Part shown: positions 49,815 through 59,436 of the stretch, one piece after another
Layout of the letters: every line of letters begins with the position of its first letter
How positions within the stretch are numbered: position 1 is the first letter of the stretch
From: Paraburkholderia tropica
GTDB taxonomy: Bacteria; Pseudomonadota; Gammaproteobacteria; Burkholderiales; Burkholderiaceae
Length of the DNA: 64,000 bases
Direction of reading: 5' to 3'
Assembly (NCBI RefSeq): GCF_900109265.1
Contig: NZ_FNZM01000008.1
Location: forward strand, 248,001 to 312,000
The notes under the pieces: generated by a model
Told to the model about the DNA's origin: nothing
Databases searched by the model: none
Seen by the model: the letters and a program-made list of their open reading frames with translations, nothing else
Position numbers and translations under genes: made by a program

Positions 49815-50453
49815 ATGACTGCCTTTCTGCTGATCTGGAGCCCCAAAAAGTGGCCCTGGCCCGAACTGCCCGACTTCGCGAGCCGCGTGCAGGCGGGCGA
49901 AGCCGTCGCCGATACCTGGGGCTGCGGCTTCGCGCGCGGCATCCGGCCCGGCGACCGCGTGTTCCTGCACCGCGTCGCGAGCGAGCCGCGCGGACTGTTC
50001 GGTTCGGGCTACGTGACGCGCGCGCCCTACGAGGTGCCCGATCCGGCGTACAAGCGCGGTTACCGGCTGTGCATCGACTTCGTCTATGACTGGCTCGTCG
50101 ATGCCCACGAGCAGGTGGCGATCGGGCGCGACGCGCTGCGCGTGCATCCGTTTTCCGTGCAGACGTGGGATGCGCAAAGTTCGGGCACGGTCATCAAGCC
50201 GGTCGCCGAGGGACCGCTCGAAAAGCGCTGGGCCGAGCTGACCGGCAAACGGCCGATGCCCCCGACGGCCATCGCGGCGATGCACACGTATGAGGCCGCA
50301 CAAGCAGCGATGCAATCAGCGACGCAAAAACCGGCGCGCCTGACGGCGGCGAACGAGCGCCGCGCCGAATTGACGCAATCCGCCGCGCCACGCACCCGCT
50401 CACGCCAACCCCGCGCGCCCCGCACCACGCCGCGCCGCACGCCTTCGCGCTAG
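49815..50453 (+). CDS. PUA/EVE-like domain protein, unknown function
   Basis: 212 residues. The first 130 look like a PUA-superfamily (EVE/ASCH-like) fold: FLLIWSPKKWPW, DTWGCGF, GIRPGDRVFLHRV and GLFGSGYVTRAPYEVPD follow the order seen in N-terminal recognition domains of some HNH and McrB-type nucleases. No nuclease motif is present. The last 60 residues are a basic, disordered Arg/Pro/Thr tail. It might bind modified nucleic acid, which is inference. Start ATG 49815; terminates before hemL's promoter. Confidence 0.6.
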   Translation: MTAFLLIWSPKKWPWPELPDFASRVQAGEAVADTWGCGFARGIRPGDRVFLHRVASEPRGLFGSGYVTRAPYEVPDPAYKRGYRLCIDFVYDWLVDAHEQVAIGRDALRVHPFSVQTWDAQSSGTVIKPVAEGPLEKRWAELTGKRPMPPTAIAAMHTYEAAQAAMQSATQKPARLTAANERRAELTQSAAPRTRSRQPRAPRTTPRRTPSR

Positions 50454-50574
50454 CGTTCCGCCGCGCGCCAGGCGCTGCCGCGCAGTGCCGCCGAGCCCCG
50501 CGCAGTCGCGCCCGCGCCACCCCGGCCGCGGTTCCGGCCCCCGGCCCGTTCGGCGCGACTCCGGTACAATTTCG

Positions 50575-50580
50575 GGAGAA
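50575..50580 (+). promoter_or_regulatory. -10-like box of hemL
   Basis: TACAAT in the context CCGGTACAATTTCGGG, about 127 bases before the hemL start. No clear -35. Confidence 0.35.
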
Positions 50581-50706
50581 CCGCCCCCTCGCCCGCGCCG
50601 CGCGTGACGCATGCCACGCCCGCGACGCCGCCGGGGTCCGTCGACGACGCGCGAGACCACCCGGCCGCGCGATCCGCGCTCTACCACTCTCGCAGGTCCA
50701 GCACCC

Positions 50707-52002
50707 ATGTCCAACACCACGAACCAGGCTCTCTTCGAACGCGCCCAGCGCACCATTCCGGGCGGCGTGAACTCGCCCGTGCGCGCATTCCGCTCGGTCG
50801 GCGGCACGCCGCGCTTCGTCGAGCGCGCACAAGGCGCGTATTTCTGGGATGCCGAAGGCAAGCGCTACATCGACTACATCGGTTCGTGGGGTCCGATGAT
50901 CGTCGGCCACGTCCATCCTGAAGTGCTCGAAGCCGTGCAGCGCGTGCTCGCCAAGGGCTTCTCGTTCGGCGCGCCGACTGAAGCCGAGATCGAGATCGCC
51001 GAGGAAATCTGCAAGATCGTGCCGTCGATGGAACAGGTGCGCATGGTGTCGAGCGGCACGGAAGCGACCATGAGCGCGCTGCGTCTCGCACGCGGCTTCA
51101 CGAAGCGCGACCGCATCGTCAAGTTCGAAGGCTGCTACCACGGCCACGCCGACAGCCTGCTCGTGAAAGCCGGCTCGGGCCTGCTGACGTTCGGCAACCC
51201 GACGTCGGCGGGCGTGCCGGTCGATACCGCGAAGCACACCACCGTGCTCGAATACAACAACGTCGCCGCGCTCGAAGAAGCGTTCAAGGCGTTCGGCGAC
51301 GAGATCGCCGCCGTGATCATCGAGCCGGTCGCGGGCAACATGAACCTCGTGAAGGCCACGCCGGAATTCATCCACACGCTGCGCGCCCTGACGGCGAAGC
51401 ACGGCAGCGTGCTGATTTTCGACGAAGTGATGTGCGGTTTCCGCGTCGGTCTGCGCGGCGCGCAGGCACTCTACGGCGTGGAAGCCGACCTCGTCTGTCT
51501 GGGCAAGGTCATCGGCGGCGGCATGCCGGCGGCGGCGTTCGGCGGTCGTCGCGAAATCATGGATCACCTCGCGCCCAACGGCACCGTCTACCAGGCGGGC
51601 ACGCTCTCGGGCAACCCGATCGCCGTCGCGGCGGGCCTGAAGACGCTGCAACTGATCCAGGCGCCCGGCTTCTACGAAGACCTGAGCGCGAAGACCGCGC
51701 GTCTCGCGCAAGGTCTCACGCAGGCCGCACGCGAAGCGAACGTGCCGTTTGTCGCCGATTCCGTGGGCGCCATGTTCGGCCTCTATTTCGCCGAGAAGGT
51801 GCCCGGCAGCTTCGCCGAAGTCACGAAGAGCGACGTCGCGCGCTTCAACCGCTTCTTCCATCAGATGCTGGACGCGGGCGTGTACTTCGCGCCGTCGGCG
51901 TACGAAGCGGGCTTCGTGTCGAGTGTGCACGACGACGCGATCCTCGACGAAACGATTGCCGCCGCGCGCCGCGCCTTCGCCGCCGAAGCCGCGGCGAAGT
52001 AA
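50707..52002 (+). CDS. hemL: Glutamate-1-semialdehyde 2,1-aminomutase
   Basis: PLP enzyme forming 5-aminolevulinate for haem in the C5 pathway. 431 residues. The PLP lysine is Lys267 in [30 protein letters not shown] and [16 protein letters not shown] are also conserved. ATG 50707 gives [13 protein letters not shown]; upstream codons are low complexity. Followed by 12-base tandem repeats and then ribD. Confidence 0.97.
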   Translation: MSNTTNQALFERAQRTIPGGVNSPVRAFRSVGGTPRFVERAQGAYFWDAEGKRYIDYIGSWGPMIVGHVHPEVLEAVQRVLAKGFSFGAPTEAEIEIAEEICKIVPSMEQVRMVSSGTEATMSALRLARGFTKRDRIVKFEGCYHGHADSLLVKAGSGLLTFGNPTSAGVPVDTAKHTTVLEYNNVAALEEAFKAFGDEIAAVIIEPVAGNMNLVKATPEFIHTLRALTAKHGSVLIFDEVMCGFRVGLRGAQALYGVEADLVCLGKVIGGGMPAAAFGGRREIMDHLAPNGTVYQAGTLSGNPIAVAAGLKTLQLIQAPGFYEDLSAKTARLAQGLTQAAREANVPFVADSVGAMFGLYFAEKVPGSFAEVTKSDVARFNRFFHQMLDAGVYFAPSAYEAGFVSSVHDDAILDETIAAARRAFAAEAAAK

Positions 52003-52015
52003 GCGCCGCGCACGC

Positions 52016-52063
52016 GCCGACGCATAGGCCGACGCATAGGCCGACACACTAGCCGACGCACAA
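52016..52063 (+). repeat. Four 12-base tandem repeats between hemL and ribD
   Basis: GCCGACGCATAG twice, then GCCGACACACTA and GCCGACGCACAA. A short satellite that may vary in copy number. A GC hairpin (GGCGGGG with CCCCGCC) lies just after it at about 52082-52101. Confidence 0.8.
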
Positions 52064-52136
52064 GCGACCACCCAGCCGAAGGCGGGGCGCACGCCCCGCC
52101 CGTCCAACCGACCGCCGCCGCGGAGAAAGCACGACG

Positions 52137-53306
52137 ATGTTCTCGCAAGCCGATTTCGTCCACATGGAACGCGCGCTCGCCCTCGCGACGCGCGGCCTTT
52201 ACACCACCGATCCGAACCCGCGCGTCGGCTGCGTGCTGGTCAAGGACGGCGCGGTGATCGGCGAAGGATTCACGCAGCCCGCCGGTTTCGATCACGCCGA
52301 AATCCAGGCGATGAAGGACGCCCGCACGCGCGGCCACGATCTGCGCGGCGCGACCGCCTATGTGACGCTCGAACCGTGCAGTCATTTCGGCCGCACGCCG
52401 CCGTGCGCGAACGCGCTGATCGAAGCGAAAGTCGCGCGCGTGATCGCGGCGATGGAAGATCCGAATCCGCTCGTGTCCGGGCGCGGCCTCTCGATCCTGC
52501 GCGACGCGGGCATCGACGTGCGCTGCGGCCTGCTCGCGAAGGAAGCGCGCGAGCTGAACATCGGCTTCGTCTCGCGCATGACGCGCAAGCGTCCGTGGGT
52601 GCGCATGAAAGTGGCCGCAACGCTCGACGGCCGCACCGGTCTGCCCTCGGGCGAAAGCCAGTGGATCACGGGCGAAGCCGCGCGCGCCGACGGTCACGCC
52701 TGGCGCGCGCGCGCCTCGGCCATTCTCACGGGCATCGGCACCGTGAAGGAAGACGATCCGCGCATGACCGTGCGCGCGATCGACACGCCGCGCCAGCCCA
52801 AACGCGTGCTGATCGACAGCCGCCTCGACGCCTCGCCGCTCTCGCAGATCTTCGTGGGCGCGCCCACGCTCGTGTTCTGCTCGAAGCTCGACGCCGCCAC
52901 CGAGGAACGCGCCGACGCGTTGCGCGCGCGCGGCGCGGAAATCGTCGCGCTCGGCAACGAGCACGGCAAGGTCGATCTGCCCGCGATGCTCACGGAACTC
53001 GCAGCGCGCGGCGTCAACGAGCTGCACGTGGAAGCGGGCTACAAGCTCAACGGATCGCTGCTGCGCGAAGGTTGCGTCGACGAACTGCTCGTCTATCTCG
53101 CGCCCTCGCTGCTCGGCACGCAGTCGCTCGGCATGGCCGATCTGGCCGCGCCCGCCTCGCTCGATGCGCGCACGCGTCTCGCGTTCCATAGCGTCGAGCG
53201 CGTCGGCGACGACCTGCGCGTGCTCGCGCGCGTCGTGCAACCCGAAGCCCACGACGAGCACGGCGAACCGGACACGCAGGACGCACAAGAAGGCGACGCA
53301 TCATGA
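52137..53306 (+). CDS. ribD: Bifunctional riboflavin deaminase/reductase RibD
   Basis: 389 residues. The N-terminal deaminase has zinc ligands His53 (HAE), Cys81 and Cys90 in TLEPCSHFGRTPPC; the C-terminal reductase starts near 150 with VRMKVAATLDGRTG. Catalyses the second and third steps of riboflavin synthesis. GGAGAAAG precedes ATG 52137. No FMN riboswitch was found upstream. The stop overlaps an ATG just ahead of ribE. Confidence 0.96.
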   Translation: MFSQADFVHMERALALATRGLYTTDPNPRVGCVLVKDGAVIGEGFTQPAGFDHAEIQAMKDARTRGHDLRGATAYVTLEPCSHFGRTPPCANALIEAKVARVIAAMEDPNPLVSGRGLSILRDAGIDVRCGLLAKEARELNIGFVSRMTRKRPWVRMKVAATLDGRTGLPSGESQWITGEAARADGHAWRARASAILTGIGTVKEDDPRMTVRAIDTPRQPKRVLIDSRLDASPLSQIFVGAPTLVFCSKLDAATEERADALRARGAEIVALGNEHGKVDLPAMLTELAARGVNELHVEAGYKLNGSLLREGCVDELLVYLAPSLLGTQSLGMADLAAPASLDARTRLAFHSVERVGDDLRVLARVVQPEAHDEHGEPDTQDAQEGDAS

Positions 53307-53347
53307 TTCTCCCGAACACCCTGAACGAACAGCTAGAGGACAGCCAG

Positions 53348-53980
53348 ATGTTTACCGGAATCGTCGCGGCCGTGGGCCGTATCGAATCGATCAAGCCGCT
53401 CGGCGGCGAAGCCGACGCGGGCGTGCGCCTGCGCGTCGACGCAGGCAGCCTCGGCCTCGACGACGTGCAGCTCGGCGACAGCATCGCCATCCAGGGCGCC
53501 TGCATGACCGTCATCGACAAATCGGCGACCACGTTCGACGTCGACGTGTCGCGCGAAAGCCTGAACCGCACCGTCGGTCTCGCCGACACGGGCGAAGTGA
53601 ATCTGGAAAAGGCGCTGCGCGCACACGACCGGCTCGGCGGCCACATCGTCTCGGGCCACGTGGACGGCCTCGGCACGGTCACGCGCTTCGCGCCCGTGGG
53701 CGAGTCGCACGAGCTGCGCATTCTCGCGCCCGTCGAGATCGGCCGCTACCTCGCCTACAAGGGCTCGGTTACCGTGAACGGCGTGAGCCTGACCGTGAAT
53801 TCGGTCGACGATCGCGCGGACGGCTGCGAGTTCTCGATCAACCTGATCCCGCACACGGTGGAAGTCACCACGCTCAAGCATCTCGCGGCAGGCACGAAAG
53901 TAAATCTGGAGATCGATCTGATCGCGCGCTATGTGGAGCGCATGCTCTCGGCGGGCGTGTCGGCCAAGCCTTCAGCCTGA
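53348..53980 (+). CDS. ribE: Riboflavin synthase, alpha chain
   Basis: Dismutates two lumazines to riboflavin. 210 residues with two homologous halves, MFTGIVAAVG at the start and HIVSGHVDGLG / YLAYKGSVTVNGVSLTV in the second barrel. ATG 53348 with AGAGGA upstream gives the invariant MFTGIV; the in-frame ATG at 53303 overlaps the ribD stop and is less likely. It is 41 bases after ribD. Confidence 0.96.
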   Translation: MFTGIVAAVGRIESIKPLGGEADAGVRLRVDAGSLGLDDVQLGDSIAIQGACMTVIDKSATTFDVDVSRESLNRTVGLADTGEVNLEKALRAHDRLGGHIVSGHVDGLGTVTRFAPVGESHELRILAPVEIGRYLAYKGSVTVNGVSLTVNSVDDRADGCEFSINLIPHTVEVTTLKHLAAGTKVNLEIDLIARYVERMLSAGVSAKPSA

Positions 53981-54172
53981 GGTCGATCGGCTCGCTTCCG
54001 GCACATTCGCGCACCACGACGGCGCGCGAATGTGTCGTGAATGCCACGACGAAAGCGCCCGCGCAAATGGGCCAGCAGAAATTCAGTAGCGCTGATAAAC
54101 TTCATACCTTACTCGCGCGTGCCGTCCGGCGCGTTGCGGTTTTCTCACCCGACTTCGAACAAGGAGGCAAAG

Positions 54173-54259
54173 ATGGCAACGATTGAGTCCACTGCCGTGA
54201 TGCTGCGAGTTCGGGTGATGTCGTCTCGCGCGACCCTCCTGCTTCCCGCACTGCCGTAG
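54173..54259 (+). CDS. Putative 28-residue leader peptide upstream of the ABC exporter
   Basis: Begins MATIESTAVMLRVRVMSSRA and ends in TLLLPALP before TAG. AAGGAGG sits six bases ahead of the ATG, the best ribosome binding site in this part of the window. The peptide is hydrophobic and Leu/Val/Arg-rich. Its final Pro just before the stop recalls TnaC, which stalls at a Pro codon followed by a stop. A GC hairpin and T-run follow within 45 bases. It is therefore likely to be a regulatory leader for the exporter at 54456. Homologues and an inducer are unknown. Confidence 0.55.
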   Translation: MATIESTAVMLRVRVMSSRATLLLPALP

Positions 54260-54261
54260 TC

Positions 54262-54302
54262 CGGCGCAATTCGCGCGGCCCGATTCCGCCGCGCCGTTTT
54301 TT
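54262..54302 (+). terminator. Terminator-like hairpin behind the leader peptide
   Basis: GCGCGGC (54273-54279) pairs with GCCGCGC (54288-54294), two bases before six T (54297-54302). CGGCGC at 54262-54267, three bases after the leader stop, can instead pair with GCGCCG at 54291-54296. The two folds exclude each other, as in attenuators. Confidence 0.55.
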
Positions 54303-54455
54303 CCGCGATTCAGCCTGTTTGCGTCCGGCTTTCAAGCCGGCGCGCGAGACGTTTTTCTCCGCGTCATCCGCTGCTCTTCGCGCTGGCTGCTTTGCGCCGC
54401 CCTTTTTCGCATTCTCGATGAAGTCTTCGCGCCACCCGGCACGAAGCGCCATCCC

Positions 54456-56285
54456 ATGGCTGACCAAGACAATCAAAAAGTGACCGGCGGACAGACGTTC
54501 CGCCACGTGCTCGGCTTCACGTTCCGGCACTGGATGCTCCAGCCGCTGCGCGTGAGCGCCGTCGCGCTGACCGCGCTGCTCGGCGCACTCGCCGACGTGT
54601 TCACGCCGCATTACGCGGGCCAGCTCGTCGACGCCCTCGCGCACGACGCCGCGGGCAGCAACGCCGCCGCGTGGCACGGGGCCGTCTTCGCGTTCTGGGC
54701 GCTCACCGCACTCGGGCTCGGCGGCACGCTGATGCGCCAGGCCGCGTTCCAGAACATCATCGTGCTCACGCTGAAGATGATGAGCGGCGTCGCCACGCAC
54801 GCCTTCCATCGCGTGCAGCGCTTCTCGACCGACTGGCACGCGAACAGCTTCGCGGGCTCGACCGTGCGCAAGATCACGCGCGGCATGTGGGCGCTCGACC
54901 TGCTCAACGACACGCTGCTCGTTGCGCTGTTTCCGTCGCTCGTGATGCTGGTCGGCTCGACCGCCCTGCTCGCGCTCCAGTGGCACGTGATGGGCCTCGT
55001 GGTCGGCCTCGGCTCGGCGATCTATCTGGCGATCACCGTGTCGCTCTCGCTGTTCTACGTCGCGCCGTCCGCGCGGCTCGCGAACCAGTGGGACACGAAG
55101 ATGGGCGGCGCGCTCGCGGATGCGATCTCCTGCAACGCCGTCGTGAAGGCCTTCGGTGCGGAGACGCGCGAAGAGTCGCGGCTCGCGCGCGTGATCGCCA
55201 AGTGGGACAGCCGCACGCGCCGCACGTGGCGACGCGGCACTTTCAACGGCGGCGTGCAGGGCGCGCTGCTGGTGGCGATGCAGGCCGCCATTCTCGGCGC
55301 GGCGCTGCTGCTGTGGGCGCGCGGCCTCGCGAGCGTCGGCGACATCACGTTCGCGCTCACGCTGTTCTTCCTGCTGAAAGGCTATCTGCGCGACGTCGGC
55401 ATGCACGTGCGCAATCTGCAACGTTCGGTCAACGACATGGAAGAACTCGTGATGCTCGATACGGAGCCGCTCGGCATCGAGGACGCACCCGGCGCACCGC
55501 CGATCGTGATCGACCGCGGCGACATCCGCTTCGAGAACATGACGTTCCGCTACGGCGCGCAGAACGCCGCGCTCTATTCGAACCTGACGCTGCGCATCGC
55601 GCCGGGCGAGCGTGTGGGCCTCGTCGGCCACTCGGGCTCCGGTAAAACGACGCTGATCAAGCTGATCCAGCGGCTCTACGACGTCTCGGAAGGCCGCATC
55701 ACGATCGACGATCAGGACATCGCGCGCGTGCAGCAGGCCTCGCTGCGCTCGCAGATCGCCATCGTGCAGCAGGAGCCGGTGCTGTTCCACCGCTCGCTCG
55801 CGGAGAACATCGCTTACGCGCGGCCGGGCGCGACGCACGCCGAGATCGTCCACGCCGCGCAGCAGGCGAGCGCGCACGATTTCATCATGGCGCTGCCGAA
55901 CGGCTATGACACGCTGGTCGGCGAACGCGGCGTGAAGCTGTCGGGCGGCGAGCGTCAGCGCGTGGCGATCGCGCGCGCGTTCCTCGCGAATGCGCCGATC
56001 CTGATCTTCGACGAAGCCACGTCGAGCCTCGACAGCGAAAGCGAGCTGCTGATCCAGCAGGCCATGGAGCGGCTGATGGTCGGCCGCACGACCGTGGTGG
56101 TGGCGCACCGCCTTTCGACCGTGCGTGCGCTCGACCGGCTGCTGGTGCTGGAGCGCGGCCGCATTGTGGAGGAAGGCACGCACGATGCGCTCGTGCGGCG
56201 CGAAAACGGCCTGTATCGCCGGCTGTTCGAGCGCCAGGCGCTCGAACTCACGAAGGGTCTCGCCGACGACGTGTTGCTGCGTTAA
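54456..56285 (+). CDS. ABC exporter, fused membrane and ATPase domains
   Basis: 609-residue half-transporter of the MsbA/ABCB type; it would work as a homodimer exporting a lipid, peptide or drug. Six membrane segments lie in 1-320. The ATPase has Walker A GHSGSGKTT at 391-399, signature LSGGERQR from 495 and Walker B ILIFDEATSSLD at 515-526. Not adjacent to lpxK as msbA usually is, so it is probably not MsbA itself. The ribosome binding site is weak. A leader peptide and terminator-like hairpin lie upstream. Confidence 0.92.
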   Translation: MADQDNQKVTGGQTFRHVLGFTFRHWMLQPLRVSAVALTALLGALADVFTPHYAGQLVDALAHDAAGSNAAAWHGAVFAFWALTALGLGGTLMRQAAFQNIIVLTLKMMSGVATHAFHRVQRFSTDWHANSFAGSTVRKITRGMWALDLLNDTLLVALFPSLVMLVGSTALLALQWHVMGLVVGLGSAIYLAITVSLSLFYVAPSARLANQWDTKMGGALADAISCNAVVKAFGAETREESRLARVIAKWDSRTRRTWRRGTFNGGVQGALLVAMQAAILGAALLLWARGLASVGDITFALTLFFLLKGYLRDVGMHVRNLQRSVNDMEELVMLDTEPLGIEDAPGAPPIVIDRGDIRFENMTFRYGAQNAALYSNLTLRIAPGERVGLVGHSGSGKTTLIKLIQRLYDVSEGRITIDDQDIARVQQASLRSQIAIVQQEPVLFHRSLAENIAYARPGATHAEIVHAAQQASAHDFIMALPNGYDTLVGERGVKLSGGERQRVAIARAFLANAPILIFDEATSSLDSESELLIQQAMERLMVGRTTVVVAHRLSTVRALDRLLVLERGRIVEEGTHDALVRRENGLYRRLFERQALELTKGLADDVLLR

Positions 56286-56331
56286 GCGTTTGCTCAACGG
56301 AGCGCGCCGTGTGTGTCACGGGGTCGCGGAG

Positions 56332-56640
56332 TCACGGCGCGGCGGCGGCGCGCGCGTGCGGCTGGATGTTCGCGAGAATGTCGGCGAGCGCCTCGCGCGC
56401 GCACTCGGTGTCGTAGTGCGCCTGCAGCTCCATCCAGCTGCGCGCGTCGGTGCCGAAATAGACCGCGAGCCGCACGGCCGTGTCGGCCGTGATGGCGCGC
56501 TTGCCGAGCACGATCTCGTTGATGCGCCGCGGCGGCACGCCGATAGCCTTGGCCAGCGCATACTGGCTCACGCCGAGCGGCTTGAGCCAGTCCTCGTTGA
56601 GAATTTCGCCAGGCGTAGCGAGCGGGACGTCACGCGTCAT
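56332..56640 (-). CDS. higA: HigA-family antitoxin
   Basis: 102-residue XRE-type DNA-binding antitoxin. The HTH is at about 20-60 with [32 protein letters not shown], the usual HigA pattern, and the N-terminal [15 protein letters not shown] is the HigA/VapI signature. It follows the toxin gene by 11 bases, the toxin-first order of higBA. It should bind HigB and repress the promoter at 56939-56968. Confidence 0.95.
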   Translation of the reverse strand: MTRDVPLATPGEILNEDWLKPLGVSQYALAKAIGVPPRRINEIVLGKRAITADTAVRLAVYFGTDARSWMELQAHYDTECAREALADILANIQPHARAAAAP

Positions 56641-56651
56641 GTTGATGTTCC

Positions 56652-56933
56652 TCAGTGATAGTCGACGATGCGGACCTGCGCCGCTTCGCCCTGCGCGAAA
56701 TCGAAACCGATGCGCCACTGCGCGTTGACGCGAATGCTGTACGACCCCGCCAGGTTGCCGTTGAACGGCTCCAGCCGGTGGCCGGGCGATGCGCGCAAAA
56801 ACGACAGCGTGGCGGCGGCGTGGACTTGCTGGAGCTTGCGCACGGCCACCGTTTCGATGGCGGCGAAGCGCGGAATCCGGCGCCCGGCGAAAAGCGCTGC
56901 GGTGTCCCGACAGGCAAACGATGTAATGGCCAT
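56652..56933 (-). CDS. higB: HigB/RelE-family toxin
   Basis: 93-residue ribosome-dependent mRNA interferase. Conserved features are [12 protein letters not shown] at the start, [12 protein letters not shown], the [19 protein letters not shown] stretch and WRIGFDF near the C-terminus, as in plasmid HigB. ATG 56933 is chosen over an earlier start within the operator. It is first in the pair and lies between the exporter and ribBX, an isolated addiction module. Confidence 0.94.
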   Translation of the reverse strand: MAITSFACRDTAALFAGRRIPRFAAIETVAVRKLQQVHAAATLSFLRASPGHRLEPFNGNLAGSYSIRVNAQWRIGFDFAQGEAAQVRIVDYH

Positions 56934-56938
56934 GATAG

Positions 56939-56968
56939 TAACGCCTCGCGTTAATAACGTCAAACGTT
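56939..56968. promoter_or_regulatory. HigBA operator, two palindromes
   Basis: TAACGCCTCGCGTTA (56939-56953) and AACGTCAAACGTT (56956-56968) are perfect palindromes with three-base centres, just before the higB start. Two adjacent sites are the usual layout for HigA or HigBA autorepression. Confidence 0.8.
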
Positions 56969-57146
56969 ACCATTGTCGCGACGGCGCCACGCTGCGACCA
57001 GCTAGCCGTTCGGCCAATGCCTGCGCGAGCCTGATCCAGACGGGGCCGGGCGCCGGCAGCGCCAGCGCAGGCCCGCCCGCACCGCCCGGCGCCCCAAAAC
57101 CCGTCGCGTCGTCCCCGTTCAGGGCGACGCGCCCGCCCGCGTGGCG

Positions 57147-57152
57147 TAAAAT
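57147..57152 (+). promoter_or_regulatory. -10-like box of ribBX
   Basis: TAAAAT about 27 bases before the ribBX start; transcription would begin close to the gene. No FMN riboswitch can fit in so short a leader. Confidence 0.4.
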
Positions 57153-57178
57153 GTGCGCTTTCCAGCCAGATTCCCAAC

Positions 57179-58339
57179 ATGACGCTCTCCTCCACCCTTG
57201 AAATCATTGCCGAGCTCAAAGCCGGCAAGATGGTGATCCTCGTCGACGAAGAAGACCGGGAGAACGAGGGCGACCTCGTCATCGCAGCGGAATTCGTCAC
57301 GCCGGAAGCCATCAACTTCATGGCGAAGTACGGCCGTGGGCTGATTTGTCTTACGCTCACGCAGGAACGCTGCAAGCTGCTCAACCTGCCGCTGATGACC
57401 CAACGCAACGGCACGCAATACGGCACGGCGTTCACGGTGAGCATCGAGGCGGCGGAAGGCGTCACCACGGGCATTTCGGCGGCCGACCGCGCGCGCACGA
57501 TCCGCGCGGCCGTCGCGCACGACGCGAAGGCCGAGCACATCGTGCAGCCGGGCCATGTGTTCCCGATCATGGCCCAGCCGGGCGGCGTGCTCGTGCGCGC
57601 CGGCCACACGGAAGCGGGCTGCGACTTTACGGCGCTCGCGGGCCTCACGCCCGCCTCGGTCATCTGCGAAGTGATCAACGACGACGGCACGATGGCGCGC
57701 CTGCCCGACCTCATGGAGTTCGCGCAGGAGCACGGCATCAAGATCGGCACCATCGCCGACCTGATCCACTATCGCAGCCGCACGGAATCGATCGTCGAGC
57801 GCGTGGCCGAGCGCACCATGCAGACGGCACACGGCGCGTTCCGCGCGATCATGTACGTCGACCAGCCCACGGGCACGCCGCACATCGCGCTGGTGCGCGG
57901 CACGCCGAAGCCGGACATTGACACGCCGGTGCGCGTGCACGAGCCGCTGTCGATGCTCGATCTGCTGGAAACGGGCTCGTCCACGCATTCGTGGACGCTC
58001 GACGCCGCCATGCGCGAGATCGCCGAGCGCGATCTCGGCGTGATCGTCATGCTCAACTGCGGCGAGAGCAAGGAACATCTGGTCGACGTCTTCAAGGCGT
58101 TCGACCAGAAAGAGCGCGCGGAGGCGCTCGCACGCCGGCCGGTGGACTTCAAGACCTACGGCATCGGCGCGCAGATCCTGCGCGAACTCGGCGTGGGACG
58201 CATGCAGGTGCTTTCGAAGCCGCGCCGCCTCGGCAGCATGTCGGGCTACGGTCTCGAAGTCACCGGCTTCGTGCCCATGCCGGGCAGCAGCACGGAAGCG
58301 CCCTGCCCGCCGGAAACGGCCGACCGCGCCGCGCCATAA
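57179..58339 (+). CDS. ribB: 3,4-dihydroxy-2-butanone-4-phosphate synthase with a degenerate GTP cyclohydrolase II-like domain (RibBX)
   Basis: 386 residues. The DHBP synthase part (1-205) is complete, with [11 protein letters not shown] at 23-33 and the His/Glu in GHTEAGCDF (143-150). The C-terminal half (about 210-370) follows the GTP cyclohydrolase II fold but lacks the zinc cysteines and the CLTGD and CDCG motifs; instead it has [15 protein letters not shown]. Cyclohydrolase activity is therefore unlikely and a separate RibA is expected elsewhere. First gene of ribBX-ribH-nusB. Confidence 0.92.
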   Translation: MTLSSTLEIIAELKAGKMVILVDEEDRENEGDLVIAAEFVTPEAINFMAKYGRGLICLTLTQERCKLLNLPLMTQRNGTQYGTAFTVSIEAAEGVTTGISAADRARTIRAAVAHDAKAEHIVQPGHVFPIMAQPGGVLVRAGHTEAGCDFTALAGLTPASVICEVINDDGTMARLPDLMEFAQEHGIKIGTIADLIHYRSRTESIVERVAERTMQTAHGAFRAIMYVDQPTGTPHIALVRGTPKPDIDTPVRVHEPLSMLDLLETGSSTHSWTLDAAMREIAERDLGVIVMLNCGESKEHLVDVFKAFDQKERAEALARRPVDFKTYGIGAQILRELGVGRMQVLSKPRRLGSMSGYGLEVTGFVPMPGSSTEAPCPPETADRAAP

Positions 58340-58395
58340 GCGCGGCTCGCATCCCTTCACGCGTCACCACGCTCAATCGAACCTACGGATACCAC

Positions 58396-58908
58396 ATGGA
58401 AATCGGACAATACCAACCGAACCTGGACGGCGACGGACTGCGCATCGGCATCGTCCAGTCGCGCTTCAATGAACCCGTCTGCAACGGCCTCGCCGACGCC
58501 TGCATCGAAGAACTCGAACGCCTCGGCGTCACGGGCGAAGACGTGCTGCTCGTCACCGTGCCAGGCGCACTGGAAATCCCGCTCGCGCTGCAAAAGCTCG
58601 CGGAAAGCGGCCAGTTCGACGCCCTGATCGCGCTCGGCGCGGTCGTGCGCGGCGAAACCTACCACTTCGAACTCGTTTCGAACGAAAGCGGCTCGGGCAT
58701 CTCGCGCATCGCGCTGGACTTCGGCGTGCCGGTCGCGAACGCCGTCCTCACGACGGAAAACGACGAGCAGGCAGTCGCGCGCATGACCGAAAAGGGTCGT
58801 GACGCCGCGCGCGTCGCAGTGGAAATGGCGAACCTGACGGTGGCGCTGGAACAACTCGACGGCGGCGACGACGACGAGGACGAGGAAGACGAAGAGGAAC
58901 AGCAATGA
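58396..58908 (+). CDS. ribH: 6,7-dimethyl-8-ribityllumazine synthase, acidic tail
   Basis: 170 residues; condenses DHBP with the RibD product. [30 protein letters not shown] and [19 protein letters not shown] are conserved. The C-terminus ends in a run of Asp and Glu (about 155-170) beyond the usual fold. Starts at ATG 58396; its stop overlaps nusB (ATGA). Confidence 0.97.
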   Translation: MEIGQYQPNLDGDGLRIGIVQSRFNEPVCNGLADACIEELERLGVTGEDVLLVTVPGALEIPLALQKLAESGQFDALIALGAVVRGETYHFELVSNESGSGISRIALDFGVPVANAVLTTENDEQAVARMTEKGRDAARVAVEMANLTVALEQLDGGDDDEDEEDEEEQQ

Positions 58909-59339
58909 AGAGCGCGCGCCGCCGCTCCCGCGAACTGGCCACGCAGGGGTTGTATCAGTGGCTGCTGTCGGGGGTGCCCTCCGGCGAGATCGACGCGCAA
59001 TTGCGCGGTTCGCAAGGCTACGACAAGGCCGACCACGAACATCTGGACGCCATCCTGCACGGCGTGATCCGCGAGTCGGAGGAACTCTCCGCTTTCGTCG
59101 CGCCGTGTCTGGACCGTCCGATCGAGCAGCTTTCGCCGGTCGAACGCGCGGTGCTGCTCGTGGCGACCTACGAGTTCAAGCATCACGTCGACATCCCCTA
59201 TCGCGTCGTCATCAACGAAGCGGTCGAGCTCACCAAGACGTTTGGCGGCTCGGACGGCTACAAGTACGTGAACGGCGTGCTGGACAAGGTGGCGGCGCAA
59301 CTGCGCGCCACCGAAATCCAGTCGGCCCGCAAGTCGTAA
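58905..59339 (+). CDS. nusB: Transcription antitermination factor NusB
   Basis: 144-residue helical protein that binds boxA with S10 during rRNA transcription. The family pattern [19 protein letters not shown] and the C-terminal [28 protein letters not shown] are clear. Overlaps ribH by four bases, the usual ribH-nusB pairing. Confidence 0.97.
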   Translation: MKSARRRSRELATQGLYQWLLSGVPSGEIDAQLRGSQGYDKADHEHLDAILHGVIRESEELSAFVAPCLDRPIEQLSPVERAVLLVATYEFKHHVDIPYRVVINEAVELTKTFGGSDGYKYVNGVLDKVAAQLRATEIQSARKS

Positions 59340-59436
59340 AAGTCGTCTCGCGGCGAGGCGTGGCGCGCGCCGCCGGAGTTTCCGGCAGCGCCGCCCGCCA
59401 CACGCCGCGCTGTCTGCAAGTACTGGAATCACCCGC

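Larger units (their letters stand above)
53981..54455 (+). other. Leader region of the ABC exporter
   Basis: 475 bases containing, in order, a small frame with a strong ribosome binding site (54173), a terminator-like hairpin (54273-54302) and a second hairpin, CCGGCTT with AAGCCGG (54325-54340), followed by a T-run at 54352-54356. The arrangement suggests attenuation. Confidence 0.5.

Noticed and set aside
52003..52136. FMN riboswitch before ribD or ribBX
   Set aside because: No GAAATTCCCGACCGGCGGT-like core in either leader; the ribBX leader is too short.
54041..54259. 72-residue reading of the exporter leader frame
   Set aside because: The upstream 44 codons lack a ribosome binding site, while AAGGAGG sits right before the internal ATG at 54173.
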